53,005 nucleotides of DNA, from assembly GCF_947169445.1 (NCBI RefSeq), contig NZ_CAMVPU010000026.1:1-53005 (forward strand), in the 5' to 3' direction. Position numbers and translations under genes: made by a program. The notes under the pieces were generated by a model. The model ran no database searches. It saw only the letters and a list, made by a program, of their open reading frames with translations, and had not been told where the DNA came from. Positions 34,201-42,761 of this stretch are shown piece after piece. The stretch's first letter is position 1. The number at the start of each line of letters is the position of its first letter. The DNA comes from an uncultured Butyrivibrio sp. Its GTDB lineage: Bacteria > Bacillota > Clostridia > Lachnospirales > Lachnospiraceae.

Positions 34201-34899
34201 ATGGAGCATTGGGGAGGCTACATTTATAAGAGAATACTAGGCGTACTGTCATTGATGCTGCTATCAATCAGTACGCTTTTTGGTTGTGGACAAGACCCGG
34301 CATGGGCTTTTTATGGCTCGTTTGCGACAAGTGTTGATATTTCGCCGCTGGTATGTGAAAGAGTGGATGAGTGGATGGACACGGCTCTCATGCGTGAGTT
34401 TATAGATTCAGATGATATTATTACGGATATTGAACTTGAGCTGGAAGTTTCTTTTGACAGGGAGGGGAACTGGAACCAGAGTGTCGTACAACAATCTTAT
34501 GAAAAATGCAAAAATGTTGCCTTTTACAGGATAGAAAACCTGGTAAAAGAGCTCCTGATTCTTCGTATCAATGCTGCAGGGGAGGGAGAATACAGTGATG
34601 ATGAATTGAACGCATTGGTACAGGAAACAATCGGGATTAGTCTGTCTGATTATGTGAGGGAATACATAGCTGATGCTATGCCCTCTTTGGATGAACTTCG
34701 AAGTCAGTATGATTCTCACGGCAACTATGAGGTTGACGGAAATGTGCTGATAAGGGATGGAATGCAGGAAGAATTCATTGCGGGGGATAACAGTATAGTG
34801 CTGGCAAAGCCCTTGATAAGCGGATTTGAAAGGGATATTGATTATCCACTGGTGCTTATTCGCAGCGATAACTCTGAGGAAGAAAAAAAGGAAAAATAG
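34201..34899 (+). CDS. Putative lipoprotein of unknown function
   Basis: The 232-residue protein starts with a signal peptide whose lipobox is LFGC (Cys near residue 29), so it is probably a membrane-anchored lipoprotein on the outer face. The rest is acidic, mixed helix and strand, and not recognised. A GGGGG site precedes the ATG. It ends 13 bases before the D,D-carboxypeptidase gene and is probably co-transcribed with it, suggesting an envelope role. The terminal KEEEKK-like tail is unusually charged. Confidence 0.65.
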   Translation: MEHWGGYIYKRILGVLSLMLLSISTLFGCGQDPAWAFYGSFATSVDISPLVCERVDEWMDTALMREFIDSDDIITDIELELEVSFDREGNWNQSVVQQSYEKCKNVAFYRIENLVKELLILRINAAGEGEYSDDELNALVQETIGISLSDYVREYIADAMPSLDELRSQYDSHGNYEVDGNVLIRDGMQEEFIAGDNSIVLAKPLISGFERDIDYPLVLIRSDNSEEEKKEK

Positions 34900-34912
34900 A
34901 GGTGTGGGGGAT

Positions 34913-36394
34913 ATGATGATATTAAAAAAGCTATCTAAGAATGCAATATGCCTGACACTGATTTTGGTAATGGCTTTATGGACAGTGCTTCCGGTAAAGG
35001 TAAAAGCTGCTGATAAGTGCATGGCTGAAAATCTGTCGCTTATAGTAAATGGAAGTGACAGATTTAACGTAAAAGCGGTTAATCCATCCTATGACAACAA
35101 TACCTATCTGTCCCTTCGTGATATGGCCTATGCCTTTAGGGGGACGGAAAAGAACTTTGACGTGAAGGTTTCTTCTTCGGAAATTAGTATTACAACCGGG
35201 GCGGACTACGCATCCTCAGGGACCGGCGATGGTTCTTTTGACCAGGCAACAACGGATGCAGTTTATGGGCTTTCTTACACGCTTAAGGTAAATGATATTA
35301 AAATTGATGGGCAGCAGGTGAAGTATTATTCTCTTATTGGCTCCTACAATGGCGTGAATGATGCGTATATATCTACCACAGATTTTGCTCTGATTTTTGA
35401 CGTGGACATATGGCTCCGGGACGGAAATCTTTATGCTGATACGACAAAAGAATATATGATTGATATTGAGAAACTGGATGAAAGCGAGTACTTTGCAGTT
35501 GCATCGGGAGTGCTGGTGGGAGATGCCACAACCGGGGAGATTTACTATGAATATGAAGGAGATCAGTCTCTTGCAATTGCCAGTACCACCAAGCTTATGA
35601 CTTATCTGGTGTTGATGGATGAAGTTGCAAAGGGACATGTTTCCATGAAAGACGGAGTGGTTATCTCCAGCAAAGCTCAGTGGTTATCCGGAACTAATGA
35701 TGCTGTAGTGAGGCTGACTGCCGGATCTGTTGTTTCCATGGAAGACTTGCTCTATGCCATGCTGGTGGCTTCAAGTAATGAGTGTTCACTTGCTATTGCG
35801 GAACACGTGGCTGGCAGTGAAGATGCCTTTGTTGAGATGATGAATGCCACAGCTAAAACGATAGGCCTTTCTGAAAATGCAAAATTTTATAACTGCAATG
35901 GTTTGCCGGTGTACAGTGATGATATCATTACTGCCAAGAATCAGAACCACATGACCTGTCAGGATATGTTCATATTGTGCAGGAATATCATTGGCAAATA
36001 TCCGCAGCTGTTTGATATTACATCATCAAAGAAAAGAGCGCTTTCAACCCTTGGCATAGAGGTAACCAATAAGAACGCGCTTATTTACAACATGCCTCAG
36101 TGCGTGGGACTTAAGACCGGAACCACCAACAAGGCAGGAGCATGCCTGGTATCTGCGGCTAAACTTGATATTGAGGGAAAAGAGCATGTGATAGTGGCGG
36201 TGGAATTTGGTGCGGAAAATGCCATATACCGGTATACAGCGTCACAGGTTCTTTTGACCTACGGAATACAGGCGGCTAATGGACTTGAGCCTGTTTTACA
36301 TGAGAACATGACAGCAAAGGACGAAATACAAATTCCAACTACTGCCGAAGGGCTTTGCTATATGATAGTAAATGCGGCAAGGAATAGGGAGTGA
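34913..36394 (+). CDS. dacA: D-alanyl-D-alanine carboxypeptidase (S11 family) with copper-amine-oxidase-N-like domain
   Basis: This exported 493-residue penicillin-binding protein trims the terminal D-Ala from peptidoglycan stem peptides. After a signal peptide (cleavage near VKA-AD), residues about 35-150 resemble the copper amine oxidase N-terminal domain often attached to cell-wall enzymes (LSLRDMAYAFRGT). The catalytic domain has SxxK in STTK (near 224), SSN (near 288) and KTGTT (near 401), all in place. The C terminus carries a short PBP5-C-like segment. I chose ATG 34913 after GGTGTGGGGG; frames further upstream overlap the lipoprotein gene. The symbol is by function, not proven orthology. 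Confidence 0.88.
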   Translation: MMILKKLSKNAICLTLILVMALWTVLPVKVKAADKCMAENLSLIVNGSDRFNVKAVNPSYDNNTYLSLRDMAYAFRGTEKNFDVKVSSSEISITTGADYASSGTGDGSFDQATTDAVYGLSYTLKVNDIKIDGQQVKYYSLIGSYNGVNDAYISTTDFALIFDVDIWLRDGNLYADTTKEYMIDIEKLDESEYFAVASGVLVGDATTGEIYYEYEGDQSLAIASTTKLMTYLVLMDEVAKGHVSMKDGVVISSKAQWLSGTNDAVVRLTAGSVVSMEDLLYAMLVASSNECSLAIAEHVAGSEDAFVEMMNATAKTIGLSENAKFYNCNGLPVYSDDIITAKNQNHMTCQDMFILCRNIIGKYPQLFDITSSKKRALSTLGIEVTNKNALIYNMPQCVGLKTGTTNKAGACLVSAAKLDIEGKEHVIVAVEFGAENAIYRYTASQVLLTYGIQAANGLEPVLHENMTAKDEIQIPTTAEGLCYMIVNAARNRE

Positions 36395-36406
36395 TGAAAA
36401 TGTATC

Positions 36407-36592
36407 TGTAAATGTGTGATTTCGGCCGCAAAAGTGGTTTATGTGAAATGCGGAATAGGAAATTTTTTAGTGAGTACTGCCGCAAATTGGGAAAGAGAAA
36501 TATGCGGAAGTGATTATAGAATATCTTGAATGGTTTCTAATTTGTGACAGTTGTTTTGATACTATACTTGTGGCAAATCTGTCGGACTATAA
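36407..36592. repeat. CCGCA...TGCGG hairpin repeats, copy 2
   Basis: Two hairpin units (36426-36452 and about 36479-36506) and their flanks match the ends of the array at 27509-27885, including ATTGGGAAAGAGAAATATG and the ATCTGTCGGACTAT word. The middle units of the longer array are missing. It sits in the leader region between dacA and the second pilin gene. Confidence 0.7.
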
Positions 36593-36654
36593 GAGAATAT
36601 TTACACAAATGTTTTTTATATAGTTTGTCACATGATTAGGAAGTATGGGGGATT

Positions 36655-36670
36655 CAGGCTATTGAGCCTG
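36655..36670 (+). promoter_or_regulatory. Small hairpin beside the ribosome-binding site of the second pilin
   Basis: CAGGCT (36655-36660) and AGCCTG (36665-36670) form a 6-bp stem with an ATTG loop. The stem ends one base before GGGAGGA (36671-36677), the ribosome-binding site for the ATG at 36685. It could influence access of the ribosome. Confidence 0.4.
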
Positions 36671-36684
36671 GGGAGGAATTTCTT

Positions 36685-37278
36685 ATGATGGGGCAGAAAA
36701 TAAAAAAGAGAAAGAAAGGATTTACGGTTGGAGAGCTGCTTATAGTGGTTGGTATTATCAGCGTACTAGTAAGTGTTGTCATTCCTGTTTTGAACAAACA
36801 GCTGGAAAGAGCGAGAGAGGCGTATGATATCTACACCATGCGGCAGGCGGCTTCGGCGGCTATAGAGCTCTATTATTCAGGGGTACATGACGCAGCAAGT
36901 GCAGAAGCAGCGAAACTTAGTTGGTCGGATGGTGGAAACACTGATGCAGCTAATAATGCGTATGGAGCTTATAATCCGGCTACTGGAACATTTTGTAAGA
37001 CCAGATGGGACTTGCCACCAAAGATGAGAACCTATGGCAAAGGTACGACTCGTGATGGCGGAACAAAATATGTATTGGGAAATGAGACTGGAGCATATGC
37101 GTCGAAGGAGGATTATACCCAGGCGTGTGTTATGGTCTCCATATATCCAAAAGCAACTCCGCATAAGTATGCTGTAATTTATTGGAAGAGGAATACAAAC
37201 CCTTCAAGCGGGCCGTATATAGGAGGACAGGAAGAACCGAATGTCCCCAAATATAGCATTAAGATAATACTCGACTGA
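36685..37278 (+). CDS. Second type IV prepilin, distant from the main operon
   Basis: The leader ends in KKRKKG and the mature protein starts FTVGELLIVVGIISVLVS, a canonical class III signal with Glu5. The ERAREAYDIYTMRQAASAA helix aligns with that of PilA. The C-terminal domain (about 130 residues) is larger than in PilA, Tyr/Gly/Asn-rich and has two Cys (about 96 and 150) that could form a disulfide. It has its own terminator and lies 12 kb from pilA. It must rely on the PilB/C/D machinery of the main operon. It may be an alternative major pilin or a special minor one. Confidence 0.88.
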   Translation: MMGQKIKKRKKGFTVGELLIVVGIISVLVSVVIPVLNKQLERAREAYDIYTMRQAASAAIELYYSGVHDAASAEAAKLSWSDGGNTDAANNAYGAYNPATGTFCKTRWDLPPKMRTYGKGTTRDGGTKYVLGNETGAYASKEDYTQACVMVSIYPKATPHKYAVIYWKRNTNPSSGPYIGGQEEPNVPKYSIKIILD

Positions 37279-37288
37279 GACTGCAAAG

Positions 37289-37322
37289 CGGGTAGTACAT
37301 AAAAGTAGTACCCGATTTTTAT
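37289..37322 (+). terminator. Intrinsic terminator of the second pilin gene
   Basis: CGGGTA and TACCCG, extended by TAC/GTA with one G-G mismatch, form a stem around ATAAAA. ATTTTTATC follows. Confidence 0.7.
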
Positions 37323-37345
37323 CATGATTTGCTCCTGGTGTCGTT

Positions 37346-37570
37346 TTATTGTCCCATTATATATGCATCGATTCCGTTGGCAATGCCAATAGCGATATTA
37401 TTCTGATAGTCGTCGGTTTCCATGAGACGGTCCTCGGTTGGATTACTCATGAAGCCGACTTCTATTATTGTTACAGGAACTGTGCACCAGTTGATGCCGC
37501 TCATGGTATCAGTCTGCTGGATAGATAGCTTTTTGCATGACGCTATGACGGGGAGAATAAAGAGCGTCAA
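37346..37570 (-). pseudogene. C-terminal remnant of an N-acetylmuramoyl-L-alanine amidase
   Basis: The minus-strand frame carries TDTMSGINWCTVPVTIIEVG, FMSNPTEDRLM and IANGIDAYI, the end of an Amidase_3 (AmiC-type) domain including the catalytic Glu of IIEVGF. The first two thirds of the domain, with the zinc ligands, are absent, so it cannot be active. No start or promoter is seen. It shows that a murein hydrolase gene was lost between the pilin and sortase genes. Confidence 0.75.
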
Positions 37571-37647
37571 AACTGATAGTTGGAAATAAGATGTAAAAAT
37601 ATTAAAATGGTAGATGATTTAAAGTTTTGTTTGATGGGGGAACCACA

Positions 37648-38421
37648 ATGTTTAAAAAAGTTATACGCTGGGTTCTCATAGCCCTATGCATCATCCTGAT
37701 TGGCTATGAAGCATACAGCCTTTATGCTGATAATAAAGAATATGATAAAGCCAGAGACGAGTATGCTGACATTAAGTCAAGCTCCATCACTTCACCTGCC
37801 CTGGAGGATGCTCCCGAGATTGTGGAGTACCCACTACTCTCAATTGATTATGACTACCTTAAGCAGGTTAACCCCGATTTCGCAGGCTGGCTCTTTGTTC
37901 CGGCCCTCGATATCAGTTATCCCGTGGTTAAAGAGAATACTGTGGATGAGTATCTTCGTGTCACCTTCGACGGTACTCCCAACAAAGCCGGGTGTCTTTT
38001 TACGGATGTGCTCAGTAGCGACGATTTTACCGGATGGCATGACATGATCTTCGGTCACAATATGCGGGATGAGTCCATGTTTGGTAAGCTCAAGTATTTA
38101 AAGACGCGTGAGTACCAGGAAAAACTCCGTGAGAATCCCTACATATATATCTACACTCCGGAATACGTCTATCAGTATGAGGCCTTTGGCTACTACGTGA
38201 CTACCGTGGGAAGTGATGCATATTCCGAAGTAACAAATGAAGAGGAATATGATGAATTTTTAGAGTATATCAGGAAGAACAGCTATTACTCATTCCCTGA
38301 GGATGTGGACTTTTCCACCTATAATTCTCTGCTTACTCTTTCAACCTGCAGTGGAAGTTCGGGAAGTGGTAAAAGATTTGTACTACATACTGTTAAAAGA
38401 AAAGCTTGGAATAACCTTTAA
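37648..38421 (+). CDS. srtB: Class B sortase
   Basis: The 257-residue transpeptidase has an N-terminal membrane anchor (about 5-25), a linker and a sortase domain. The catalytic His is in FGHNM (near 139), the Cys in TLSTC (near 237), and the Arg in GKRFVLH. The TLSTCSGSSGSGKRF layout is typical of SrtB. ATG 37648 after GGGGG (37636-37640) gives a normal start. Sortases anchor proteins to the wall, but no LPxTG- or NPxTN-type substrate is visible in this window, and the giant adhesin lacks such a signal. Its partner must be encoded elsewhere or be unconventional. Confidence 0.9.
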   Translation: MFKKVIRWVLIALCIILIGYEAYSLYADNKEYDKARDEYADIKSSSITSPALEDAPEIVEYPLLSIDYDYLKQVNPDFAGWLFVPALDISYPVVKENTVDEYLRVTFDGTPNKAGCLFTDVLSSDDFTGWHDMIFGHNMRDESMFGKLKYLKTREYQEKLRENPYIYIYTPEYVYQYEAFGYYVTTVGSDAYSEVTNEEEYDEFLEYIRKNSYYSFPEDVDFSTYNSLLTLSTCSGSSGSGKRFVLHTVKRKAWNNL

Positions 38422-38433
38422 AACACAATAATG

Positions 38434-38442
38434 TGATATAAT
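38434..38442 (+). promoter_or_regulatory. Extended -10 promoter before the transglutaminase/Dlt-like genes
   Basis: TGATATAAT forms TG-n-TATAAT (hexamer 38437-38442). No good -35 is found 17 bases upstream, as is common for extended -10 promoters. It would start a transcript 15-30 bases after the sortase gene end, about 95 bases before the next start codon. Confidence 0.45.
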
Positions 38443-38541
38443 AAATCGATAGTCGCGAGCGACATTCTTTCTTATAGGTTATAAAAGAGCCATGTGCGAC
38501 TCTATACTTTTTATATTTCTTTATTGAAAGAAGGTGAGTGG

Positions 38542-40221
38542 GTGAGTACGGATAGCAGCGCAGCAGAAGTTCTGGTAGAGGAAACGACGCAGGAGGAGCC
38601 TAAGCCTAAAAAAAGGAAGTGGAAGATTATTGTTCTTTCGATTTTTCTTTTAGCTATAGTGATAGGCGCAGTAAGTGTCGGCGTTTACTTTTACAATAAT
38701 ACTGTCTACAGGCACTGCATTGCGGAAGCAGGAACAGAAGTGCTTCCGAATGATTTTGCAATTAATCCGAAGGTTCAGCTGGCCTTTGCTCAGGAATCGC
38801 CAAGGGTAGACAACAAGGTTCCCGGAGATTATCCTGTGATCTTAAAGGTCGGACCAATTAAGTTTAACAGTGTACTTACCATAGAAGATACGATTGCACC
38901 AACGGCCAGTTCTACTGACCTTACCATTGAATATGGGGAAAAGATAGAGGCGGCAGATTTTTTGTCTGATATAAGTGATGTTACTAAGACTACCGCTACC
39001 TTTGTTTCTGATCCTGATTATAACCATCTCGGCACTCAGGAGCTTACTGTTCGCCTTACTGATCTGGGCGATAATGAAGCTCTTTACGACGTGCGACTTA
39101 CCATAAGTCCTCTTATTGAATCTATTACCATGGAAGCAGGAGAAAAATGTCCTGATGCTAAGGATTTCCTGGTTTCCAAGGATGCTGATAATGTCTATCT
39201 TATTTCTGATCTTTCCATGATTGATACCTCAAGGCTTGGAGAATACAATATCACCTTTGGCGAGAACCACAGGCTCTTTTATTCCAAGCTGATAATAGTT
39301 GATACCACTGCGCCAACCTTAGACCTTCATGACGTGGACGCATATACCACAAGCCTTCTTACCAGTGATAGCTTTATAACTGAGGCTTTTGATGTATGTG
39401 ATTTTGACGTAGTATTTGAAAACGAGCCGGATATGGCCAAGGTTGGGACACAGGAAATTACCCTTGTGGCAACTGACAGTTCGGGTAACCAGACAAAAGA
39501 GTCAGCAAAGCTTTCTCTTCAAAAGGATACGCAGGCTCCGGTCATTACAGGAGTTAAGAATATAGATGTGATCATAGGCGAAGGCATTTCCTATCGAAAT
39601 GGTGTTACTGTTTCAGATAACTGCGATCAGGATATTTCGCTTAAGATTGATACTGCCGGAGCCACAAACAAGGAAGCCGGACAGTACACGATCACCTACA
39701 CTGCAACGGACAGAGCAGGTAACAGCACTTCCGAGACAGCTCTTTTGACAGTAAGACAGGTGAGCTACGATCAGGAGACTGTATATGCCATGGCTGATGC
39801 AGTACTGGCCAAGATCATAACTGACGATATGGATGGCAGAGCCAAACTCAATGCAATCTACAAGTGGGTTCGCGGCACCATGAGCTACGCCAACCACAGT
39901 GACAAGACCAACTGGCTTAAAGGAGCTTATGAGGGACTTAAGTATCATCGTGGGGATTGCTTTGTATACTTTGCTCAGACGAAGGCTCTTTTGACAAGGG
40001 CAGGGATCGCCAACATAGATATTCAGAAGCTTCCGGGCTATAGAACGATGCATTATTGGAATCTAGTAGATATAGGAGAGGGATGGCATCACTACGATAC
40101 ATGTCCCAGAATTGGTGGGGGAACATGGAATTATCTTACTGATGCTGAATTGATGAGCTATTCTGAATCGCATAACAATTCGCACATTTATGATCGCTCA
40201 TTATATCCGGTGATACCATGA
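38542..40221 (+). CDS. Membrane-anchored Ig-like/transglutaminase-like protein
   Basis: The 559-residue protein has a cytoplasmic Glu/Lys-rich N terminus, one membrane helix (about 28-50), and several Ig-like domains. The clearest (about 330-410) is of the DUF5011 type (DTQAPVITG...GQYTITYTATDRAGN). The C-terminal domain (about 430-559) is transglutaminase-like, with Cys in RGDCFVYF, His in MHYWNLV and Asp in HHYDTCP, a complete triad. Such proteins act as wall-associated peptidases or crosslinkers. I chose GTG 38542 with GAAAGAAGGTG upstream. Its stop overlaps the racemase start by 4 bases, so it is translationally coupled to the Dlt-like pathway. Confidence 0.82.
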   Translation: MSTDSSAAEVLVEETTQEEPKPKKRKWKIIVLSIFLLAIVIGAVSVGVYFYNNTVYRHCIAEAGTEVLPNDFAINPKVQLAFAQESPRVDNKVPGDYPVILKVGPIKFNSVLTIEDTIAPTASSTDLTIEYGEKIEAADFLSDISDVTKTTATFVSDPDYNHLGTQELTVRLTDLGDNEALYDVRLTISPLIESITMEAGEKCPDAKDFLVSKDADNVYLISDLSMIDTSRLGEYNITFGENHRLFYSKLIIVDTTAPTLDLHDVDAYTTSLLTSDSFITEAFDVCDFDVVFENEPDMAKVGTQEITLVATDSSGNQTKESAKLSLQKDTQAPVITGVKNIDVIIGEGISYRNGVTVSDNCDQDISLKIDTAGATNKEAGQYTITYTATDRAGNSTSETALLTVRQVSYDQETVYAMADAVLAKIITDDMDGRAKLNAIYKWVRGTMSYANHSDKTNWLKGAYEGLKYHRGDCFVYFAQTKALLTRAGIANIDIQKLPGYRTMHYWNLVDIGEGWHHYDTCPRIGGGTWNYLTDAELMSYSESHNNSHIYDRSLYPVIP

Positions 40222-40940
40222 TGGGAGATGGAAAAAAGGTACTTGGAATTATTGGGGGACTGGGGCCACTTGCAACTTCATATTTCATGAAAAAGATAGT
40301 GCTCATGACAGATGCGTCTATTGATCAGGAACACATCAGGATGATTATTTATAACTGCCCTGATATTCCTGACAGAACCAGATACATTCTGGATAAGAGC
40401 GCCCAGGATCCGCTTCCTTACATGAAGGATGTGGCGCTTAGACTGCAAAGTGACGGCGCCTGCAAAATCGCTATTCCCTGCGTTACTGCCCAGTTTTACC
40501 ATAACAGGCTGCAGGAAGGCCTTGATATTCCTGTGCAGAATGGGGTAAAAGAGGCAGCAGATTACCTAAGGGAAAGCGGCTGCAAAAGCGTTGGCATTCT
40601 GGCGACGGATGGAACGGTGGAAAGTAATCTCTTTGGCCTGGAACTGGAGAAGTATGGGATTTCCTATATTTATCCTTCAGCCGAGGATCAGAAGATAATA
40701 ATGTCCATCATATATGACTGCGTCAAAGCGGGGAAAAAGCCGGACGATTCAGTTCTTATGCAGATTTCCAGGAACCTGCGAAAGCAGGGAGCCGAAAGGG
40801 TGATCCTTGGCTGCACGGAACTGTCGGTTATAAAGGAATGGTTTGACCTGCCGCCGTGCTTTCTTGACATGCTGGACGTGATGGCCAGATCCTGCGTCAA
40901 GAGCTTTTCAAAACTTAGAAAGGAATATGAAGTACTCTGA
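40218..40940 (+). CDS. Aspartate/glutamate racemase family protein
   Basis: These cofactor-independent racemases use two Cys residues. The 240-residue protein starts with GIIGGLGPLATSYF, the family N-terminal motif. The first Cys is in IPCVTAQFY, where the usual CNTAH has Asn replaced by Val and His by Gln. The second is in LGCTEL near residue 200. Both catalytic Cys are therefore present, but the substrate pocket differs from standard Asp racemases. It overlaps the previous gene by ATGA and ends 6 bases before an amino-acid adenylation gene, so it probably makes the D-amino acid used there. Confidence 0.85.
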   Translation: MMGDGKKVLGIIGGLGPLATSYFMKKIVLMTDASIDQEHIRMIIYNCPDIPDRTRYILDKSAQDPLPYMKDVALRLQSDGACKIAIPCVTAQFYHNRLQEGLDIPVQNGVKEAADYLRESGCKSVGILATDGTVESNLFGLELEKYGISYIYPSAEDQKIIMSIIYDCVKAGKKPDDSVLMQISRNLRKQGAERVILGCTELSVIKEWFDLPPCFLDMLDVMARSCVKSFSKLRKEYEVL

Positions 40941-40946
40941 AATACA

Positions 40947-42458
40947 ATGAACAACGTACTAGATTATTTAAGCGATACCGTTAAAAAATATCCTGACAAG
41001 CCGGCTTTTGTTGATGCTGGAGTTTCACTATCATTTAGTGAACTTAAGAGTGCAATTGACAGCATTGGCACAGCTCTTTTGCAGGAAGGCTGCAGGAAAG
41101 AGCCTATAATCGTCTTTATGGATAAGAGCGCAAAAGAAATTGCGGCGTTTTTCGGAGTTATAGCATCGGGCTGCTATTATGTCCCGATTGATTCGGAAAT
41201 GCCTGCCATGCGCATTCAGAAGATAATAGATAACTGCAATCCCAAGGTGTGCATTGCAGATGAAAAAAATCTTGATGCAGCAAGTAAGCTAAATTTTAAG
41301 GGCAAGGTCTTTACATATGACGAGCTTGCCGGGAGAGAGCCTGACGCTGCAGCTCTTCAAAAGGTACATGATGAAACTATAGACATCGATCCGATCTATA
41401 TTGTCTTTACTTCGGGTTCTACAGGTATCCCCAAAGGCGTAGCTGCCTGCCATAGAAGCGTTATCGATTATATTGAGCAGCTTTCCAAAGTGCTGGAGGT
41501 CAGCGAAAAAACTGTGTTTGGAAACCAGGCTCCGCTTTATTTTGATGCCTGTCTCAAGGAGCTTTATCCCACCATTAAATTCGGGGCCACAACCTATCTG
41601 ATTCCTAAGGAGCTCTTTTCCATGCCGCTTAAGCTGGTGGAGTATCTGAATGAGAAAAAGATAAATACTATTTGCTGGGTGGTATCGGCCCTGACAATCA
41701 TCTCGGCCTTTAAGACCTTCAAAAAGCTGGTGCCGGAGCATCTTAAAGTGGTGGCCTTTGGAAGCGAAGTGTTCGCCATAAAGCAGTACAATCTGTGGAA
41801 GGAGGCCTGTCCAAATGCGAAGTTCATTAACTTATACGGCCCAACGGAAGCAACGGGAATGAGCTGCTTTTACGTAGTGGATAAGGAGTTTTCTGAAGGT
41901 GATGTTATTCCCATAGGAAGACCTTTTGAGAATACACAGGTTCTTTTGCTAAAGGAAGATGGAACCCTGGCAGAAAAAGGCGAAGAGGGTGAGATTTATC
42001 TTAGAGGAACCTGCGTGACCCTTGGATACTACAATGATCCAGAGAGAACAGCAGGGAGCTTTGTGCAGAACCCGCTTCAGAAGAGCTTTCCGGAGATTGT
42101 GTACAGAACCGGGGATATTGCCAGGTACAATGATGAAGGGAATCTTCTTTTTGTCTCGAGAAGGGATAATCAGATCAAGCACATGGGTCACAGGATTGAG
42201 CTTGGGGAGATAGAGGCTGGCGTTGCGCAGATAGACGGCATAAGTCTTACGGGTTGCATCTATGATGATAAGAAGGAAAAGATTGTTCTTTATTATACCG
42301 GAGAGATCGCAGAAGCAGAGGTTATAAATGGGCTAAAAAATCTCCTTCCGAGGTACATGCTTCCTAATAAGGTGTACAGGCTTGAAGAAATGCTGTTTAC
42401 GCCAAATGGGAAGATTGACAGGAAGTCATTGAAACAGAAATATTATGATGAGCAGTGA
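40947..42458 (+). CDS. DltA-like amino-acid adenylation enzyme
   Basis: This 503-residue stand-alone adenylation domain activates an amino acid with ATP and loads it on a carrier protein. Core motifs are present: A3 FTSGSTGIPKG (near 153), A5 NLYGPTEAT, A7/A8 YRTGDIARYN and GHRIELGEIE, and A10 NGKIDRKSL with the catalytic Lys. In FDACLKEL the Asp matches PheA Asp235, which binds the alpha-amino group. By-eye reading of the pocket gives D-A-K at 235/236/239. Lys at 239 is also found in reported glutamate-type codes and could hold an acidic side chain. DltA itself usually has FDLSVMD-type sequence here, so the substrate may not be D-Ala. Confidence 0.85.
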   Translation: MNNVLDYLSDTVKKYPDKPAFVDAGVSLSFSELKSAIDSIGTALLQEGCRKEPIIVFMDKSAKEIAAFFGVIASGCYYVPIDSEMPAMRIQKIIDNCNPKVCIADEKNLDAASKLNFKGKVFTYDELAGREPDAAALQKVHDETIDIDPIYIVFTSGSTGIPKGVAACHRSVIDYIEQLSKVLEVSEKTVFGNQAPLYFDACLKELYPTIKFGATTYLIPKELFSMPLKLVEYLNEKKINTICWVVSALTIISAFKTFKKLVPEHLKVVAFGSEVFAIKQYNLWKEACPNAKFINLYGPTEATGMSCFYVVDKEFSEGDVIPIGRPFENTQVLLLKEDGTLAEKGEEGEIYLRGTCVTLGYYNDPERTAGSFVQNPLQKSFPEIVYRTGDIARYNDEGNLLFVSRRDNQIKHMGHRIELGEIEAGVAQIDGISLTGCIYDDKKEKIVLYYTGEIAEAEVINGLKNLLPRYMLPNKVYRLEEMLFTPNGKIDRKSLKQKYYDEQ

Positions 42459-42529
42459 CAGGTCAGTTAGTTATTATATTTAGATAATAAATATTTGAAT
42501 ATATACTATTGTAAAAATGGAGGTTTGGT

Positions 42530-42760
42530 ATGGAAAAATTGTTGGAGATCTTAAATGACTTGCATCCGGAGGTGGACTTTGAGAATACAGATGGTCTGAT
42601 CGATTCTAAGATTCTGGATTCTTTTGATGTGGTAACACTGGTTTCGGAGCTTATAGATGCATATGACGTTGATATTGACGCAGAGGACATGGTACCGGAG
42701 AATTTTAACTCTCTTGAAGATATCTGGAATCTGATACAGCGTAAGCAGGAAGAGGATTAA
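42530..42760 (+). CDS. dltC: DltC-like carrier protein
   Basis: This 76-residue acidic, helical protein has the phosphopantetheine site Ser31 in ILDSFDVV, close to the LLDSMG of DltC. It accepts the aminoacyl group from the adenylation enzyme and passes it to the MBOAT protein. A GGAGG site precedes the ATG. One base separates its stop from the MBOAT start, so the two are strongly coupled. The symbol reflects similarity of role; the cargo may differ from D-Ala. Confidence 0.85.
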   Translation: MEKLLEILNDLHPEVDFENTDGLIDSKILDSFDVVTLVSELIDAYDVDIDAEDMVPENFNSLEDIWNLIQRKQEED

Positions 42761-42761
42761 A

